The translations under genes were made by a program, and so were the position numbers. Source: Planktothrix paucivesiculata PCC 9631 (GTDB taxonomy: Bacteria > Cyanobacteriota > Cyanobacteriia > Cyanobacteriales > Microcoleaceae). From it: a DNA stretch of 64,000 nt. Of this stretch, positions 44,919-54,346 are shown in pieces. The notes under the pieces are model-generated. The model saw only the letters and a list, made by a program, of their open reading frames with translations, was not told the origin of the DNA and searched no databases. The stretch is taken from assembly GCF_900009265.2 (NCBI RefSeq), contig NZ_LR735009.1, positions 260,272-324,271 of the forward strand, given 5' to 3'. Within the stretch, counting starts at the first letter, position 1, and each line of letters begins with the position of its first letter.

Positions 44919-45704
44919 ATGACGGCAAATTCTGATATTTTAAGACTAGCACAAATAGCAATTACTGAGTTTGAAAATTCCAAAATATCGGGAGTTTGGA
45001 AGGGATTAGATCAACAACAAATTATTGCAGAATTGCGATCGCGTCTGATTAATCCTTTTAATATTAATCAAGGGACTCAACCCTTTTGTGGCCCAGCAGC
45101 AATTATTTTTGAACTAATTAGAAAAAATCCTCTAGCTTATATTCAACTCTGTCGAAATCTGTTTCAAATTGGAGGATTTCATACCCAAACAAATCGCTGG
45201 ATTTCCCCGCCTCTCAAGTTACAAGAAAGTCGCTTAAATTTCCAAATTCCTCAAATCGATTGGATGGTATTATCCACCCTCAGAGAGTCAGAAAATATGA
45301 TTTTTTCTATCGATCCAAATGCCCCTCAACTGTTAAGAAATTTAGCTGGAATTACCAAAACCTGGGAAATGGCAGGATGGATTAAAGAAATTTTAGGCTA
45401 TCAAACCGTTAATTATAGAAATGCTTACTTATTTGGGGATTTAGAAGCTATTGAAACGGCCAATCAGATGATTCAATCCGGTGGTGTCGCCTTTGCCTTA
45501 ATTAATGATTCGGGTTTACTCCTAAATCAACCGCCCGTTTTTCCCTATCCCAATCATTGGGTCGCATTATTAGATAAAATTCAAATTAATCTCAACAGTA
45601 ATTTGATTAATTTCAAGGTCTATACTTGGGGAAAAGAAATGCAAATTACTGTTAATTCAACAACTTTTAAAACCTATTTTTGGGAAATTGTAACCGGAAT
45701 TTAA
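44919..45704 (+). CDS. Unrecognised protein with a possible papain-like peptidase pattern
   Basis: 261 residues, soluble, no signal peptide. Not assigned to a family. 'QGTQPFCGPAAIIFEL' (Cys57) and 'PYPNHWVALLDKI' (His213), followed by 'YTWGK' near 236, are the order and spacing of the Cys and His blocks in papain-fold (C39/C1-like) peptidases and some secreted effectors. I infer a cysteine peptidase or transglutaminase-like fold. Three bases after the DUF1622 stop, so it is coupled to a membrane protein of unknown role and to hrcA. Low certainty on function. Confidence 0.6.
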   Translation: MTANSDILRLAQIAITEFENSKISGVWKGLDQQQIIAELRSRLINPFNINQGTQPFCGPAAIIFELIRKNPLAYIQLCRNLFQIGGFHTQTNRWISPPLKLQESRLNFQIPQIDWMVLSTLRESENMIFSIDPNAPQLLRNLAGITKTWEMAGWIKEILGYQTVNYRNAYLFGDLEAIETANQMIQSGGVAFALINDSGLLLNQPPVFPYPNHWVALLDKIQINLNSNLINFKVYTWGKEMQITVNSTTFKTYFWEIVTGI

Positions 45705-45712
45705 AGTTAAAT

Positions 45713-46444
45713 TTAATTAACTTCAATCTCACCAATTAATGAATTTGTAATAATCCGTTTTACTCCCAGATTAACTAACTTTTTAAAATCCTCTAAATCA
45801 TCCACCGTCCAAACCACAATATCTATCCCCTGATTTCGGCTTTTATCAATGATTTCGGGATGGGCTAAAACCACAGGATAATCTATTGTTAAAATAGCAT
45901 TTCCTTGATTAATTGCTGTTTGTAATTGTTGTTCAAATTGCTGAAAATCAATTAAAAAATATCCCAAGGTGATTTCGGGACAATAACCCCGAATTCGATC
46001 TAAAAACTCCTGATTAAATGAAGTCATAATCGACTTGTTGATCAGGTTATTATTAATTAATAAATCGCCTAACTGTTTGATTTCTAAGTCTGACCATTGA
46101 TGGTCTGGTTTAACATCAAAATATAAAAAATCCTTAACTTCTTGAAAAGTTGCGATCGCATCTTCTAAAGTCGGAATACTTTCCCCAGCAAATCTTTCTG
46201 CAAACCACGATCCCGCATCTAATTCTTTCAATTCAGCAACGGTTTTTTCAGAAACTTTACCCGATACTCCCGTAATTCGGTTTAACTCTTGATCATGAAA
46301 AATAACCGGAATTCCATCCGCAGAAATTTGTACATCAAATTCTAGGGAATTTGCCCCCTGTTGCAACGCAGCATTAAACCCAACTAGGGTATTTTCAGGC
46401 GCCATCACCGAAAAACCTCGATGGGCAATAATTTCTAAATCCAT
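45713..46444 (-). CDS. ugpQ: Glycerophosphodiester phosphodiesterase
   Basis: 243 residues, TIM barrel. Catalytic blocks: 'IAHRGFSVMAPENTLVGF', 'SLEFDVQISADGIPVIFHD' and 'YFDVKPDH'. Hydrolyses glycerophosphodiesters to glycerol 3-phosphate and an alcohol. No signal peptide, so it is cytosolic (UgpQ type). 26 bp after a hydrolase gene on the same strand; a shared transcript is likely. Symbol by family only. Confidence 0.9.
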   Translation of the reverse strand: MDLEIIAHRGFSVMAPENTLVGFNAALQQGANSLEFDVQISADGIPVIFHDQELNRITGVSGKVSEKTVAELKELDAGSWFAERFAGESIPTLEDAIATFQEVKDFLYFDVKPDHQWSDLEIKQLGDLLINNNLINKSIMTSFNQEFLDRIRGYCPEITLGYFLIDFQQFEQQLQTAINQGNAILTIDYPVVLAHPEIIDKSRNQGIDIVVWTVDDLEDFKKLVNLGVKRIITNSLIGEIEVN

Positions 46445-46469
46445 AATTTTACCTCTATTTTTATTATGA

Positions 46470-47333
46470 TCAGTTTACCATAACTTGACTATTTAAAAAC
46501 CTTTCAACTGTTTGATTAAAACTTTCAGCTTCGACTAGAAATGACCAATGATTTCCCGCCACACGCTGAATTTCTAACTGAGTTAAATACTGTTTATATG
46601 GTTTTAATTGCCATTCCATCCGATTTACACCTTTTTCTGGTTGAATTAATAACGTAGGAATATCAATATTTTCGGTTAACCCAGGAACTTCCATAACCTG
46701 TTCAAAAATTTCATTTCTAGCCGGAATTTCAAATTTACTTCCCCAACTTCCATCGGGTTTTTGTTCCATTCCCGATATAAATAATTCCTGTTGTAAATCA
46801 CTCCATCCTGAAAATTGAGCTAATTGTTTAGCTTGATCTTCTGCTTGTTCAAAACTAGCAAATGGCCCTATTAATTTTAAGCAATCTAACTGACGGTATA
46901 AAATCGGTAAAGTTAATTTAAACAAACCCGGAAGTTTCATAATAAAAATCGGATCAACTAGGATCAAACTATTAAACCGTTTAGGATTTTGTTTTGCCCA
47001 AATTGCTGCCAGTTTTCCCGTCCAAGAATGCCCTAAAATATTAGCTTTTGACCAATTTAGATGCTCCATTAAGGCTTCTAAATCTTCAATAACTTCGGTA
47101 AAGGTATAGCCATGGTCGGGTTTACTACTTTCTCCATGTCCGCGCATATCCGGCGCTATAATATGATAGCGATCGCTTAATTTTTCTCCTAATTGTTTCC
47201 AGACTAAAGCCTGATCTGCTAACCCATGTAATAATAAAATATTGGTATTTGAGGAACTTTTAATATTAGAATCCCATTCTAAATAAGATAGATTAATTTT
47301 TGATAACGATAGGGTTTTTCTAACACAACTCAT
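46470..47333 (-). CDS. Alpha/beta hydrolase
   Basis: 287 residues. 'ILLLHGLADQALVWKQLGEKL' holds the oxyanion loop (HGLAD). 'HSWTGKLAAI' holds the nucleophile Ser. 'VAGNHWSFL' holds the catalytic His. 'APDMRGHGESSKPD' is typical of the fold. Substrate unknown: esterase, epoxide hydrolase-like or thioesterase are possible. Upstream lies a 'gcgctgaagcgcaacaac' repeat. Confidence 0.85.
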   Translation of the reverse strand: MSCVRKTLSLSKINLSYLEWDSNIKSSSNTNILLLHGLADQALVWKQLGEKLSDRYHIIAPDMRGHGESSKPDHGYTFTEVIEDLEALMEHLNWSKANILGHSWTGKLAAIWAKQNPKRFNSLILVDPIFIMKLPGLFKLTLPILYRQLDCLKLIGPFASFEQAEDQAKQLAQFSGWSDLQQELFISGMEQKPDGSWGSKFEIPARNEIFEQVMEVPGLTENIDIPTLLIQPEKGVNRMEWQLKPYKQYLTQLEIQRVAGNHWSFLVEAESFNQTVERFLNSQVMVN

Positions 47334-47390
47334 GTTTTATCCTCTTAAAATAGTTACAGATATAAAACGTTGTCGATGCTCTAGCCCCCT

Positions 47391-47430
47391 GCTCTTGCGC
47401 TGAAGCGCAACAACCAGCGCAACAACGAAC
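47391..47430. repeat. Dispersed 'gcgctgaagcgcaacaac' repeat
   Basis: This unit, with 'cagcgcaacaac' following, is the reverse complement of the 'gttgttgcgcttcagcgctctta' repeats at 55500-55530 and 55585-55608. GCGCTGAAGCGC is a small palindrome. Confidence 0.6.
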
Positions 47431-47472
47431 TATCTCATATTTAGTTAATTTTGTCAAATTTGGAAATGTGTT

Positions 47473-48921
47473 ATGGAAGCATCTACAGACTGGCAACAGG
47501 TTAAAGCATCCTTTAAGAAAATTTGGGGTTATGATGATTTTCGACCGCCCCAAGGGGAAATTATTAAGAGCTTATTAGATAAAAAAGATGCCTTAATTGT
47601 CATGCCAACCGGGGGCGGAAAATCTATCTGTTTTCAACTGCCAGCACTATTACAAACCGGATTAACTTTAATTATATCGCCCCTGGTGGCACTAATGGAA
47701 AATCAAGTACAGGAACTTCAAGACCTGCGCCTTCCTGCTGCCTTAATTCATAGTCAATTAATGCCCCAACAACGCAGAAAAACTTTAAGTTTAATTGAGA
47801 AAAATCAATTAAGACTCCTCTACCTTTCTCCCGAAACCTTATTAAGTTCTCCCGTCTGGAGTGTGATTTCTCAACCCCATATTCTAATCAATGGTTTAAT
47901 CTTAGATGAAGCTCATTGTTTAGTACAATGGGGGGATACTTTTCGCCCCGCTTATCGACGGTTAGGGGCAATTCGTTCGACCTTATTAAAACTGAAACCT
48001 AAAGGGACAAAAATCGCGATCGCCGCCTTTACCGCCACCGCCGATCATGATGCTCAAGAGACAATTAAACAGGTTTTACAACTGCAAAAACCTCAGCAAT
48101 TTCTCCTTAGTCCCTATCGATCTAATTTAGAATTAAATATTAAAACTGTTTGGACACCCCGAGGACGAAAAAAACAGTTAATCCAATTTATTCAACCCCG
48201 AAAAAATCAAACGGGTTTGATTTATGCTAGGACTCGGAAAGACTGTGAACAATTAGCCCAATGGTTACAAACAGAAAAATATTCAACTGTTGCTTATCAT
48301 GCGGGGTTAAGTTCAGAAGAACGCCGAAAAATAGAAAAAGATTGGTTACAGGAAAAGATTAAATTTGTGGTTTGTAGTAGTGCCTTTGGTATGGGAATTA
48401 ATAAGAGTAACGTGAGATGGGTATGCCATTTTCAAGCTCCTTTTTTATTATCAGAATATATTCAAGAAGTCGGACGGGCGGGGAGAGATGGGAAACCCGC
48501 GATCGCCTTAACTATTATTAGCGAACCCACGGGTTTTTTCTATCCTGAAGATAAGCAACGACAAAAATATTTAATCGAAAACCTAGAAAAACAATATCAA
48601 TCGGCAAATCAACTGATTAAAAAACTCCCAGCAACTGGAAATATAGAAACTCTATCAGAACAATTTAAAAATAGTGCGATCGCCCTTTCTATTTTACACG
48701 CTCAAGGACGATTAATCTGGCGAAATCCCTTTGATTATGAAATCCTATCTCAACCCAAAAAATTGCATCAAGACCAGAATAATAAAGCAATTCAACAAAT
48801 GAATCAATACTTAAAAACTCGTCAATGTCGGTGGAAGTTTTTATTACAAGCGTTTGGGTTTAACTTAGAAAATCAGTCTCAAGGATGTGGTCATTGCGAT
48901 CAGTGTAAATCTTCTCGCTAA
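47473..48921 (+). CDS. recQ: RecQ family DNA helicase
   Basis: 482 residues. Motifs in order: 'FRPPQGEIIKSLL', Walker A 'MPTGGGKS', 'DEAHCLVQWG' (motif II), 'AAFTATAD', 'GLIYARTRKDCEQLAQWL', and 'QEVGRAGRDGKPA'. The end carries the zinc-site cysteines 'GCGHCDQCKSSR'. There is no C-terminal HRDC domain, so it is a short RecQ. It unwinds DNA in recombination and repair. ATG at 47473. Confidence 0.93.
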   Translation: MEASTDWQQVKASFKKIWGYDDFRPPQGEIIKSLLDKKDALIVMPTGGGKSICFQLPALLQTGLTLIISPLVALMENQVQELQDLRLPAALIHSQLMPQQRRKTLSLIEKNQLRLLYLSPETLLSSPVWSVISQPHILINGLILDEAHCLVQWGDTFRPAYRRLGAIRSTLLKLKPKGTKIAIAAFTATADHDAQETIKQVLQLQKPQQFLLSPYRSNLELNIKTVWTPRGRKKQLIQFIQPRKNQTGLIYARTRKDCEQLAQWLQTEKYSTVAYHAGLSSEERRKIEKDWLQEKIKFVVCSSAFGMGINKSNVRWVCHFQAPFLLSEYIQEVGRAGRDGKPAIALTIISEPTGFFYPEDKQRQKYLIENLEKQYQSANQLIKKLPATGNIETLSEQFKNSAIALSILHAQGRLIWRNPFDYEILSQPKKLHQDQNNKAIQQMNQYLKTRQCRWKFLLQAFGFNLENQSQGCGHCDQCKSSR

Positions 48922-48991
48922 TTATCATAGGATTGAATAAATATGCGAAAATCCGTTAAAATTATAGAGGAAACCGATTGCTGATTAACCT

Positions 48992-49285
48992 TTGATTCAA
49001 ACCTTTGGCGATAAACGGACTGAGGATTTATTTCAGGGGATTTCCAGTCGAGAAACCCGCAAATTTCCTGCGGACTTAATTAAAGTAGCGGTGCGAAAAC
49101 TTGATATGTTGAATGCAGCTTATCAATTGGAGGATTTACGTTCTCCGCCAGGAAATCGTTTAGAATCTTTGAAAGGAGACTTAAAAGGCTTTTATAGTAT
49201 CCGAATTAATGATCAATGGCGGATTATTTTTAAATGGCAAAATGGCAATGTTTTGGCTGTAAAAATTGTTGATTACCATGATTAA
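48992..49285 (+). CDS. higB: HigB family toxin (RelE superfamily)
   Basis: 97 residues beginning at TTG (48992-48994), as no ATG fits; '[14 protein letters not shown]' is a typical HigB opening. '[37 protein letters not shown]' is the RelE-superfamily core of ribosome-dependent mRNA interferases. It overlaps higA by eight bases. Toxin-first order is standard for higBA. Confidence 0.9.
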   Translation: MIQTFGDKRTEDLFQGISSRETRKFPADLIKVAVRKLDMLNAAYQLEDLRSPPGNRLESLKGDLKGFYSIRINDQWRIIFKWQNGNVLAVKIVDYHD

Positions 49286-49583
49286 ATTGTCTATGTTACC
49301 TCAAAACCGAATTCCCACCCATCCCGGGGAAATTTTATCGGAAGAATTTATTATTCCCTTAAACTTAACTCCAGTGGCTTTAGCGGAACATTTGGGGGTT
49401 CCGGTGCAGCAAATTAATGAAATTGTCAAAGGAAAACAAGGGATTACACCGGAAACAGCTTGGTTATTGGCTCAATCTTTCCAAACTTCGCCTGAGTTTT
49501 GGATGAATTTACAAATTCAATATGATTTGGCTTTAAATCAACCTAAAATTAAAACACCCCCGATTATTTTATCTAGTTCTTAA
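49278..49583 (+). CDS. higA: HigA family antitoxin
   Basis: 101 residues from the ATG at 49278, which lies in the overlap with higB. Helix-turn-helix (XRE-type): '[59 protein letters not shown]'. It should bind HigB and repress the operon promoter. Together they form an intact-looking pair. Confidence 0.92.
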   Translation: MIKLSMLPQNRIPTHPGEILSEEFIIPLNLTPVALAEHLGVPVQQINEIVKGKQGITPETAWLLAQSFQTSPEFWMNLQIQYDLALNQPKIKTPPIILSSS

Positions 49584-49685
49584 AGTCGGATGGTAATATA
49601 TTGGGAAAATCTAAAATAGCAGTTATTCAAGTCCTCCTAATGATAAAAAGTTAGGATTTTCATAAAAACCCATCAAATTATAATC

Positions 49686-50315
49686 ATGGAAAACAACACA
49701 ACAACCGAATCAAATCTTACCGCCGAACAACATCGTTTAAAAATGCAACGGCGCAAAGAAGTTCAGGATCAAAGAGTAGCCGAACGCAATCAAACTAAAG
49801 GATTAATTATTGTTAATACCGGAAACGGAAAGGGAAAAACTACCGCCGCTTTAGGGATGGTTTTACGGTCTTTGGGTCATGGATATCGGGTGGCTATTAT
49901 TCAGTTTATTAAAGGCGCCTGGGAACCCGCAGAAAAGGCGGTTTTTAGTAAATGGCCAGAACAATTAGAATTTCATGCGTTGGGGGAAGGATTTACTTGG
50001 GAAACCCAAGACCGCGATCGAGATATAGAAAAAACCCGGGAATCGTGGAATTTAGCCCTAACTTTTATTAGAAATTCTGAGTTTAAATTAATTTTACTCG
50101 ATGAAATTAATATCGCCATTAAAATGGGTTATTTACCCGTTGAAGATGTTCTCGCTGGAATTGCAGAAAAAGCCGAGGATACCCATATTATTTTAACGGG
50201 TCGAGGTGCGCCCCAGGCTTTAATTGAACAAGCGGATCTTGTCACCGAAATGTCTTTAATTAAACATCCTTTTCGGGAACAAGGTATTAAAGCTCAACCA
50301 GGGATAGAATTTTAA
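49686..50315 (+). CDS. cobO: Cob(I)alamin adenosyltransferase
   Basis: 209 residues. The P-loop 'GNGKGKTTAALGM' binds ATP; 'IIQFIKGAWEPAEK' and 'LILLDEINIAIKMGYL' are the family blocks. It adenosylates corrinoids in cobalamin synthesis or salvage (CobO/BtuR/CobA type). No cobalamin riboswitch is visible in the 100-base gap before it. Confidence 0.93.
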   Translation: MENNTTTESNLTAEQHRLKMQRRKEVQDQRVAERNQTKGLIIVNTGNGKGKTTAALGMVLRSLGHGYRVAIIQFIKGAWEPAEKAVFSKWPEQLEFHALGEGFTWETQDRDRDIEKTRESWNLALTFIRNSEFKLILLDEINIAIKMGYLPVEDVLAGIAEKAEDTHIILTGRGAPQALIEQADLVTEMSLIKHPFREQGIKAQPGIEF

Positions 50316-50372
50316 ATACCTATTTTTTATTACCTGAATTAGTTCAATTTATGGGATTAACAAAGATTTAAT

Positions 50373-50390
50373 TGAGCCCTGAAGGGCTCA
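50373..50390. terminator. Shared hairpin between cobO and aat
   Basis: TGAGCCC-TGAA-GGGCTCA, a perfect 7-bp stem in the gap between two convergent genes. It lacks a T-run on both strands, so termination is only presumed. Confidence 0.45.
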
Positions 50391-50405
50391 CTACTTGATC
50401 AATCG

Positions 50406-50984
50406 TTAAGTCAGAAAACAGCGTTGAGTAATAGCTTTTTTTAAAAGGGCTTTATACTCTTTATTGTTAATAACATAACAGCCAAATCGTTCTAGGTGAG
50501 GGTTATTCATTTGGGCATCAAATAAAATAAAGTTTTTCTGTCTTAATCGTTCCACTAATTTCACCATTGCCACCTTGGAACCTTCGGGGATTCTAAAAAA
50601 CATAGATTCCCCAATAAAAGCCCCGCCAATCACAATTCCTAAGATACCTCCGGCTAATTCATCTCCTTGCCAAGTTTCAAAACTATAGGCAAATCCGGCA
50701 TAATTCAAGGTATGATAAATTTCTTTTAATTCCGAAGAAATCCACGTTTCTTCCCGATTAGCACAGCCTTCTACAACGCCAGTAAAATCTCGATTAATCG
50801 CCACGGTAAACCGATTTTGATTTAAAACCCGTTGCAAAGAACTCGGATAACGAAATCGCTCATCCAGGGGAATTAGTGCCCGTTTTCGACTAGAATACCA
50901 TTCTAAGCTATGTTCCCCATCATTTGCCATCAGAAAGTATCCTTGTGCATATCCTTGGATAATGGCGGTGACATCATATTGCAT
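50406..50984 (-). CDS. aat: Leucyl/phenylalanyl-tRNA-protein transferase
   Basis: 192 residues from the ATG at 50984; a longer frame adds three residues. It appends Leu or Phe to N-terminal Lys/Arg of proteins as an N-degron. Seen: 'YAQGYFLMA', 'RYPSSLQRVLNQNRFTVAINRDFTGVVEGCA', 'TWISSELKEIYHTLNYAGFAYSFETW', 'GGAFIGESMFFR' and 'FDAQMNNPHLERFGCYVI'. Shorter at the N-terminus than the E. coli protein, as usual for cyanobacteria. Confidence 0.92.
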   Translation of the reverse strand: MQYDVTAIIQGYAQGYFLMANDGEHSLEWYSSRKRALIPLDERFRYPSSLQRVLNQNRFTVAINRDFTGVVEGCANREETWISSELKEIYHTLNYAGFAYSFETWQGDELAGGILGIVIGGAFIGESMFFRIPEGSKVAMVKLVERLRQKNFILFDAQMNNPHLERFGCYVINNKEYKALLKKAITQRCFLT

Positions 50985-51039
50985 AGGTGACAAACTTTGC
51001 TATAATTTTGTTAATATACTAAAGGTTATTTTTTCATCT

Positions 51040-51459
51040 ATGCTAAACCTTAACTCCTCCTTCATGTTAGAGAATACCCTAACTAAACTGCTGAACAAAA
51101 CCGAAAAAACCTGGGGATATCTCCAAGTGTATCAAAGAGGTGAATTATATTATCTCACTATCCCAGGATATGGGGATGATATTATTAAATTTAAAGGGAA
51201 TGATACAACCCATTCCTATCAACTCTATTGGTATAAACGTCCCGAACCTTCGGTTTTTGTAGAAGCCAAAACCCAAAAAACCTATAGGAAAGAAACCAAA
51301 ACCTATGACAAAGCTAAGAGTTTTCAGGTTTGCTTTAAACGAGAAGCTAATCCTATTGAATCCGCAATTAATCGGTTATTTGCTGAATTAGTGAAAACCA
51401 AAATATCAGAAGACTATAAGGGGAAAGATTCTCCGATTATCACTCTTGTTCAAAACTAA
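51040..51459 (+). CDS. Unrecognised small protein
   Basis: 139 residues from the ATG at 51040; a later ATG at 51064 is also possible, and the frame extends upstream to 50962 across the aat start. Strand-rich with many Tyr/Lys: 'WGYLQVYQRGELYYLTIPGYGDDIIKFKGND', 'YQLYWYKRPEPSVFVEAK'. No family recognised. It lies divergent from aat and 22 bp before another small gene. Confidence 0.55.
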   Translation: MLNLNSSFMLENTLTKLLNKTEKTWGYLQVYQRGELYYLTIPGYGDDIIKFKGNDTTHSYQLYWYKRPEPSVFVEAKTQKTYRKETKTYDKAKSFQVCFKREANPIESAINRLFAELVKTKISEDYKGKDSPIITLVQN

Positions 51460-51481
51460 AATTAGAATGTAGAAAAAAACC

Positions 51482-51829
51482 ATGAACGAACCCATTGCAC
51501 CCATCACCTTACCCCCGAGTGAGAATTTAGAACAGGAAGGGGAATGGTTAAAACAAACCTTAAATCGTTGGTTAGATGAACAATTTATCCCCGAAGCGGT
51601 GAATGAAATTATTGCCCAACGGGCTGCTCAAATTTATGTTCGTCAACGCATGGAAGGGGAAAATGATGTGGGTTCTTTGGTACTAGCAATTGTAACGGAA
51701 ATGGAATCCTTTGATTTTTCTAAAAGTTTTTTTGGGGAATTTGCGATCGCCAATGCGGTCAGCGATTTATTATTAGATAGCTTAGGAATTGAACGCTGTT
51801 GTGGACGTTCAACATTCGAGTCAATATAG
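51482..51829 (+). CDS. Conserved-looking small protein
   Basis: 115 residues, helical: 'LEQEGEWLKQTLNRWLDEQFIPEAVNEIIAQRAAQIYVRQRMEGENDVGSLVLAIVTEMESFDFSKSFFGEFAIANAVSDLLLDSLG' in parts. I have an impression of a cyanobacteria-specific family of unknown function. Two adjacent cysteines near the end ('RCCGRS'). It is followed by a 'gggaacaggg' repeat. Confidence 0.6.
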   Translation: MNEPIAPITLPPSENLEQEGEWLKQTLNRWLDEQFIPEAVNEIIAQRAAQIYVRQRMEGENDVGSLVLAIVTEMESFDFSKSFFGEFAIANAVSDLLLDSLGIERCCGRSTFESI

Positions 51830-51984
51830 GGAACAGGGAACAGGAAACAGGGAACAGGGAATACTTCGACTTCGCTCAGTAACAATGAGTTTGCACAGAT
51901 TTAGTAGAGACGTGCCCGAGCGCAGCGATGCCGAAGGCTATTGGCGCGTCTGTGTAATGTGTAGTGCTATAACTTGAATTTTAG

Positions 51985-52013
51985 GAAAAATTAAGGGCGA
52001 GAAGACCCCGCCC
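51985..52013 (-). terminator. Terminator after rpsN
   Basis: Read on the minus strand: GGGCG, an approximately 9-base loop with extra G's, CGCCC, then TTAATTTTTCC. It is located about 25-50 bp past the rpsN stop. Confidence 0.6.
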
Positions 52014-52037
52014 ATAAGGGTTATAGATGTTAGTCTA

Positions 52038-52340
52038 TTACCAACTGGACTTAACCACACCCGGCAATAACCCAGCATGGGCCATTTCCCGAATCACGTT
52101 CCGAGATAATCCAAAATCCCGATAGAAGCCTCTGGGGCGTCCAGTTAACCAGCAACGGTTTCTGACACGGGTTCTGGAACTATCCCGGGGGAGTTGTTGG
52201 ATTTTGCGGTGAATTTCCATTTTTTCCAGTTGAGACCCGGCCTGCTCGAACTGATCTTTCAGATCAGCGCGTTTTTCCGCATATTTTTCTACCGTTCTTT
52301 TGCGCTTATTATTGCGCTCAATCATGCTTTTTTTAGCCAT
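52038..52340 (-). CDS. rpsN: 30S ribosomal protein S14
   Basis: 100 residues. '[13 protein letters not shown]' and '[41 protein letters not shown]' identify S14 of the long, zinc-free (C-) type common in cyanobacteria. It is a monocistronic gene, not in the large ribosomal operon. It starts about 30 bp after the nth stop on the same strand. Confidence 0.97.
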   Translation of the reverse strand: MAKKSMIERNNKRKRTVEKYAEKRADLKDQFEQAGSQLEKMEIHRKIQQLPRDSSRTRVRNRCWLTGRPRGFYRDFGLSRNVIREMAHAGLLPGVVKSSW

Positions 52341-52370
52341 ATTAAGGCTGTTCTCCTTGTAAATAATTAT

Positions 52371-53060
52371 TTATGCTTTAGCAAGTTTTTTTCCTGCGGT
52401 GGGGACGGTTGATCCTTGGGCAGAGGGGCATAAATCAGACAATTGACAATTATAACACATTGGACTACGCGCTGTACAGACGGCCCGACCATGATAAATT
52501 AAGCGAATTGACCAATTTTCCCAATCCTCCTGGGCAATTAAAGGCATCAGATCCCGTTCAATCCGAATTGGATCGGTATGGGTGGTTAATCCTAGCCGTT
52601 GACTCAGCCGTTTAACATGGGTATCCACCGTCACCCCCATATTAATCCCGTAACCATGGGCTAACACCACGTTAGCGGTCTTGCGAGCCACCCCAGGGAG
52701 TTCTAAGAGTTGTTCCATCAACTTAGGCGGTTGTCCCCCGTATTTTTCCGCTAACAGTTGACAGGAACCCTGAATATGGCGGGCTTTGTTCCGATAAAAC
52801 CCCGTTGAGCGCACCAGGGTTTCTAGTTCGGTAATATCGGCTTGGGCCAAACTTTGGGCATCGGGAAACCGAGCAAATAGAGCCGGAGTCACTTGATTTA
52901 CCCGTTCATCGGTGCATTGAGCCGATAGAATGGTGGCGACTAATAATTGCACCGGAGTTTGATAATTTAAACTACAGGTTGCATCGGGATACAAGCGTTT
53001 TAGTCGCAATAAAATTTCTAGTGCTCGTTGTTTGGGGCTCCGCTTTTTCTGAGTCACCAT
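52371..53060 (-). CDS. nth: Endonuclease III (DNA glycosylase/AP lyase)
   Basis: 229 residues. Helix-hairpin-helix 'LLELPGVARKTANVVLAHGYG', the catalytic Asp/Lys region 'VTVDTHVKRLSQRLGLT' and the 4Fe-4S loop 'CTARSPMCYNCQLSDLCPS' are all present. It removes oxidised pyrimidines. Ten bases downstream of the rseP stop on the same strand. Confidence 0.95.
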   Translation of the reverse strand: MVTQKKRSPKQRALEILLRLKRLYPDATCSLNYQTPVQLLVATILSAQCTDERVNQVTPALFARFPDAQSLAQADITELETLVRSTGFYRNKARHIQGSCQLLAEKYGGQPPKLMEQLLELPGVARKTANVVLAHGYGINMGVTVDTHVKRLSQRLGLTTHTDPIRIERDLMPLIAQEDWENWSIRLIYHGRAVCTARSPMCYNCQLSDLCPSAQGSTVPTAGKKLAKA

Positions 53061-53069
53061 ATTGATTAT

Positions 53070-54173
53070 TTACTGTTGAAAGAGCGATCGCACCCAACCG
53101 AAATCCGTGAGATTAATCGTATCTCGAATAATCAAGAAAACCCCTAATCCTAACAACAACATTAAACCCGTTTGCATCACATTTTCTTGAATTTTCTCGG
53201 GTAAGGGTTTACCGCTCAGGGCTTCAAATAACAAAAAGGCTAATTGACCGCCATCTAAAGCCGGAAGCGGTAAAATATTAATGAAGGCTAAGTTAATACT
53301 AATTAACGCCGCAAATTGCAGTAAATTCCACGGATCAGAACGGGCAATATCCGCCCCAAATTTGACAATTCCCACCGGGCCAGATAGCTGTTCTGCGGTT
53401 TCACTAAATCGACTAATTAGTTGTCCGAAACCAGATGCAGTTAAGTTGATAATCCGTTGAAATTCCGTTGCACCCTTACTTAATGCCTCAATTGGGTTAG
53501 CGGCTCGATGACGAACAATTGCTCCATTTGGGGTTAACTGTACGCCTATGCGACCTTTCCCATCACTTCCTAAATCGGGAACCACATTAACCGATACCAA
53601 TTGATCCTGTCTTTTAATCTGTACTGATAAAGGTTGATTTGGATGGGTTTGAATAGCTGCAATCAGAGTTTTAATTGAAGTTTCAGAAGCCCCTAATTCC
53701 TGACCATCTACGGCTAAAATAATATCTTTAGATTCAATTCCGGCTCGGTTGGCGGCGGAATCCACATTTTGAGTGACTTCTGCCACTTTTACCCCGGGTT
53801 CCGGGTTAAAACTGGGAACCCCAATAATTCCAATTTGAGTCACCAATAAAAAATAGGCAAAAATCAAATTAGCAATCACCCCCGCACTAATCACAATCGC
53901 CCGATCTAAAACGGGACGATTACTGAGTAAATTGGGATCATTTTTCGGAATCGTACTCTCGGGATCATCATCGGGAAACCCCACATATCCGCCCAAGGGT
54001 AAACCTCGAATTGCATACTCGGTTTCTGATCCTTGATATTTCCATAATATCGGGCCGAAGCCAATGGAAAAGCGATTAACATGGATATGTTGGAGACGGG
54101 CGGCTAAAAAATGCCCCAGTTCATGAACAAAAATTAATACTGCAAGAACAGCGATCGCTGCCAATATTGACAT
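53070..54173 (-). CDS. rseP: Site-2 protease (RseP-like membrane metalloprotease)
   Basis: 367 residues, four membrane helices. The zinc site is 'HELGH' (17-21) and 'NILPLPALDGG' near 305. One PDZ domain (about 120-200: 'AANRAGIESKDIILAVDGQELG'). It cleaves membrane-bound regulators within the membrane, for example anti-sigma factors. First gene of a minus-strand run with nth and rpsN. Confidence 0.93.
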   Translation of the reverse strand: MSILAAIAVLAVLIFVHELGHFLAARLQHIHVNRFSIGFGPILWKYQGSETEYAIRGLPLGGYVGFPDDDPESTIPKNDPNLLSNRPVLDRAIVISAGVIANLIFAYFLLVTQIGIIGVPSFNPEPGVKVAEVTQNVDSAANRAGIESKDIILAVDGQELGASETSIKTLIAAIQTHPNQPLSVQIKRQDQLVSVNVVPDLGSDGKGRIGVQLTPNGAIVRHRAANPIEALSKGATEFQRIINLTASGFGQLISRFSETAEQLSGPVGIVKFGADIARSDPWNLLQFAALISINLAFINILPLPALDGGQLAFLLFEALSGKPLPEKIQENVMQTGLMLLLGLGVFLIIRDTINLTDFGWVRSLFQQ

Positions 54174-54346
54174 GAATAAATCCTGTAAAACGACAATTGA
54201 GCGGTTCTAACCATTCTAATATCAGAACTCAGGTGTTGGGCATTAAGACTTGGTTGAACAACAGTAGTATTATGGTCAGACGGGAGAAATTCAACGATTG
54301 ACCCAAAACCCGATCGTCACCCGAAAACCGAAACCCGACAACCAAA

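Noticed and set aside
49584-49685. Cobalamin riboswitch before cobO
   Set aside because: The gap is only about 100 bases and lacks the B12-box-like 'gccactg' sequence.
54174-54346. Glycine riboswitch before gcvT
   Set aside because: No tandem GGAGAG-type aptamer features are visible in the 173-base gap.
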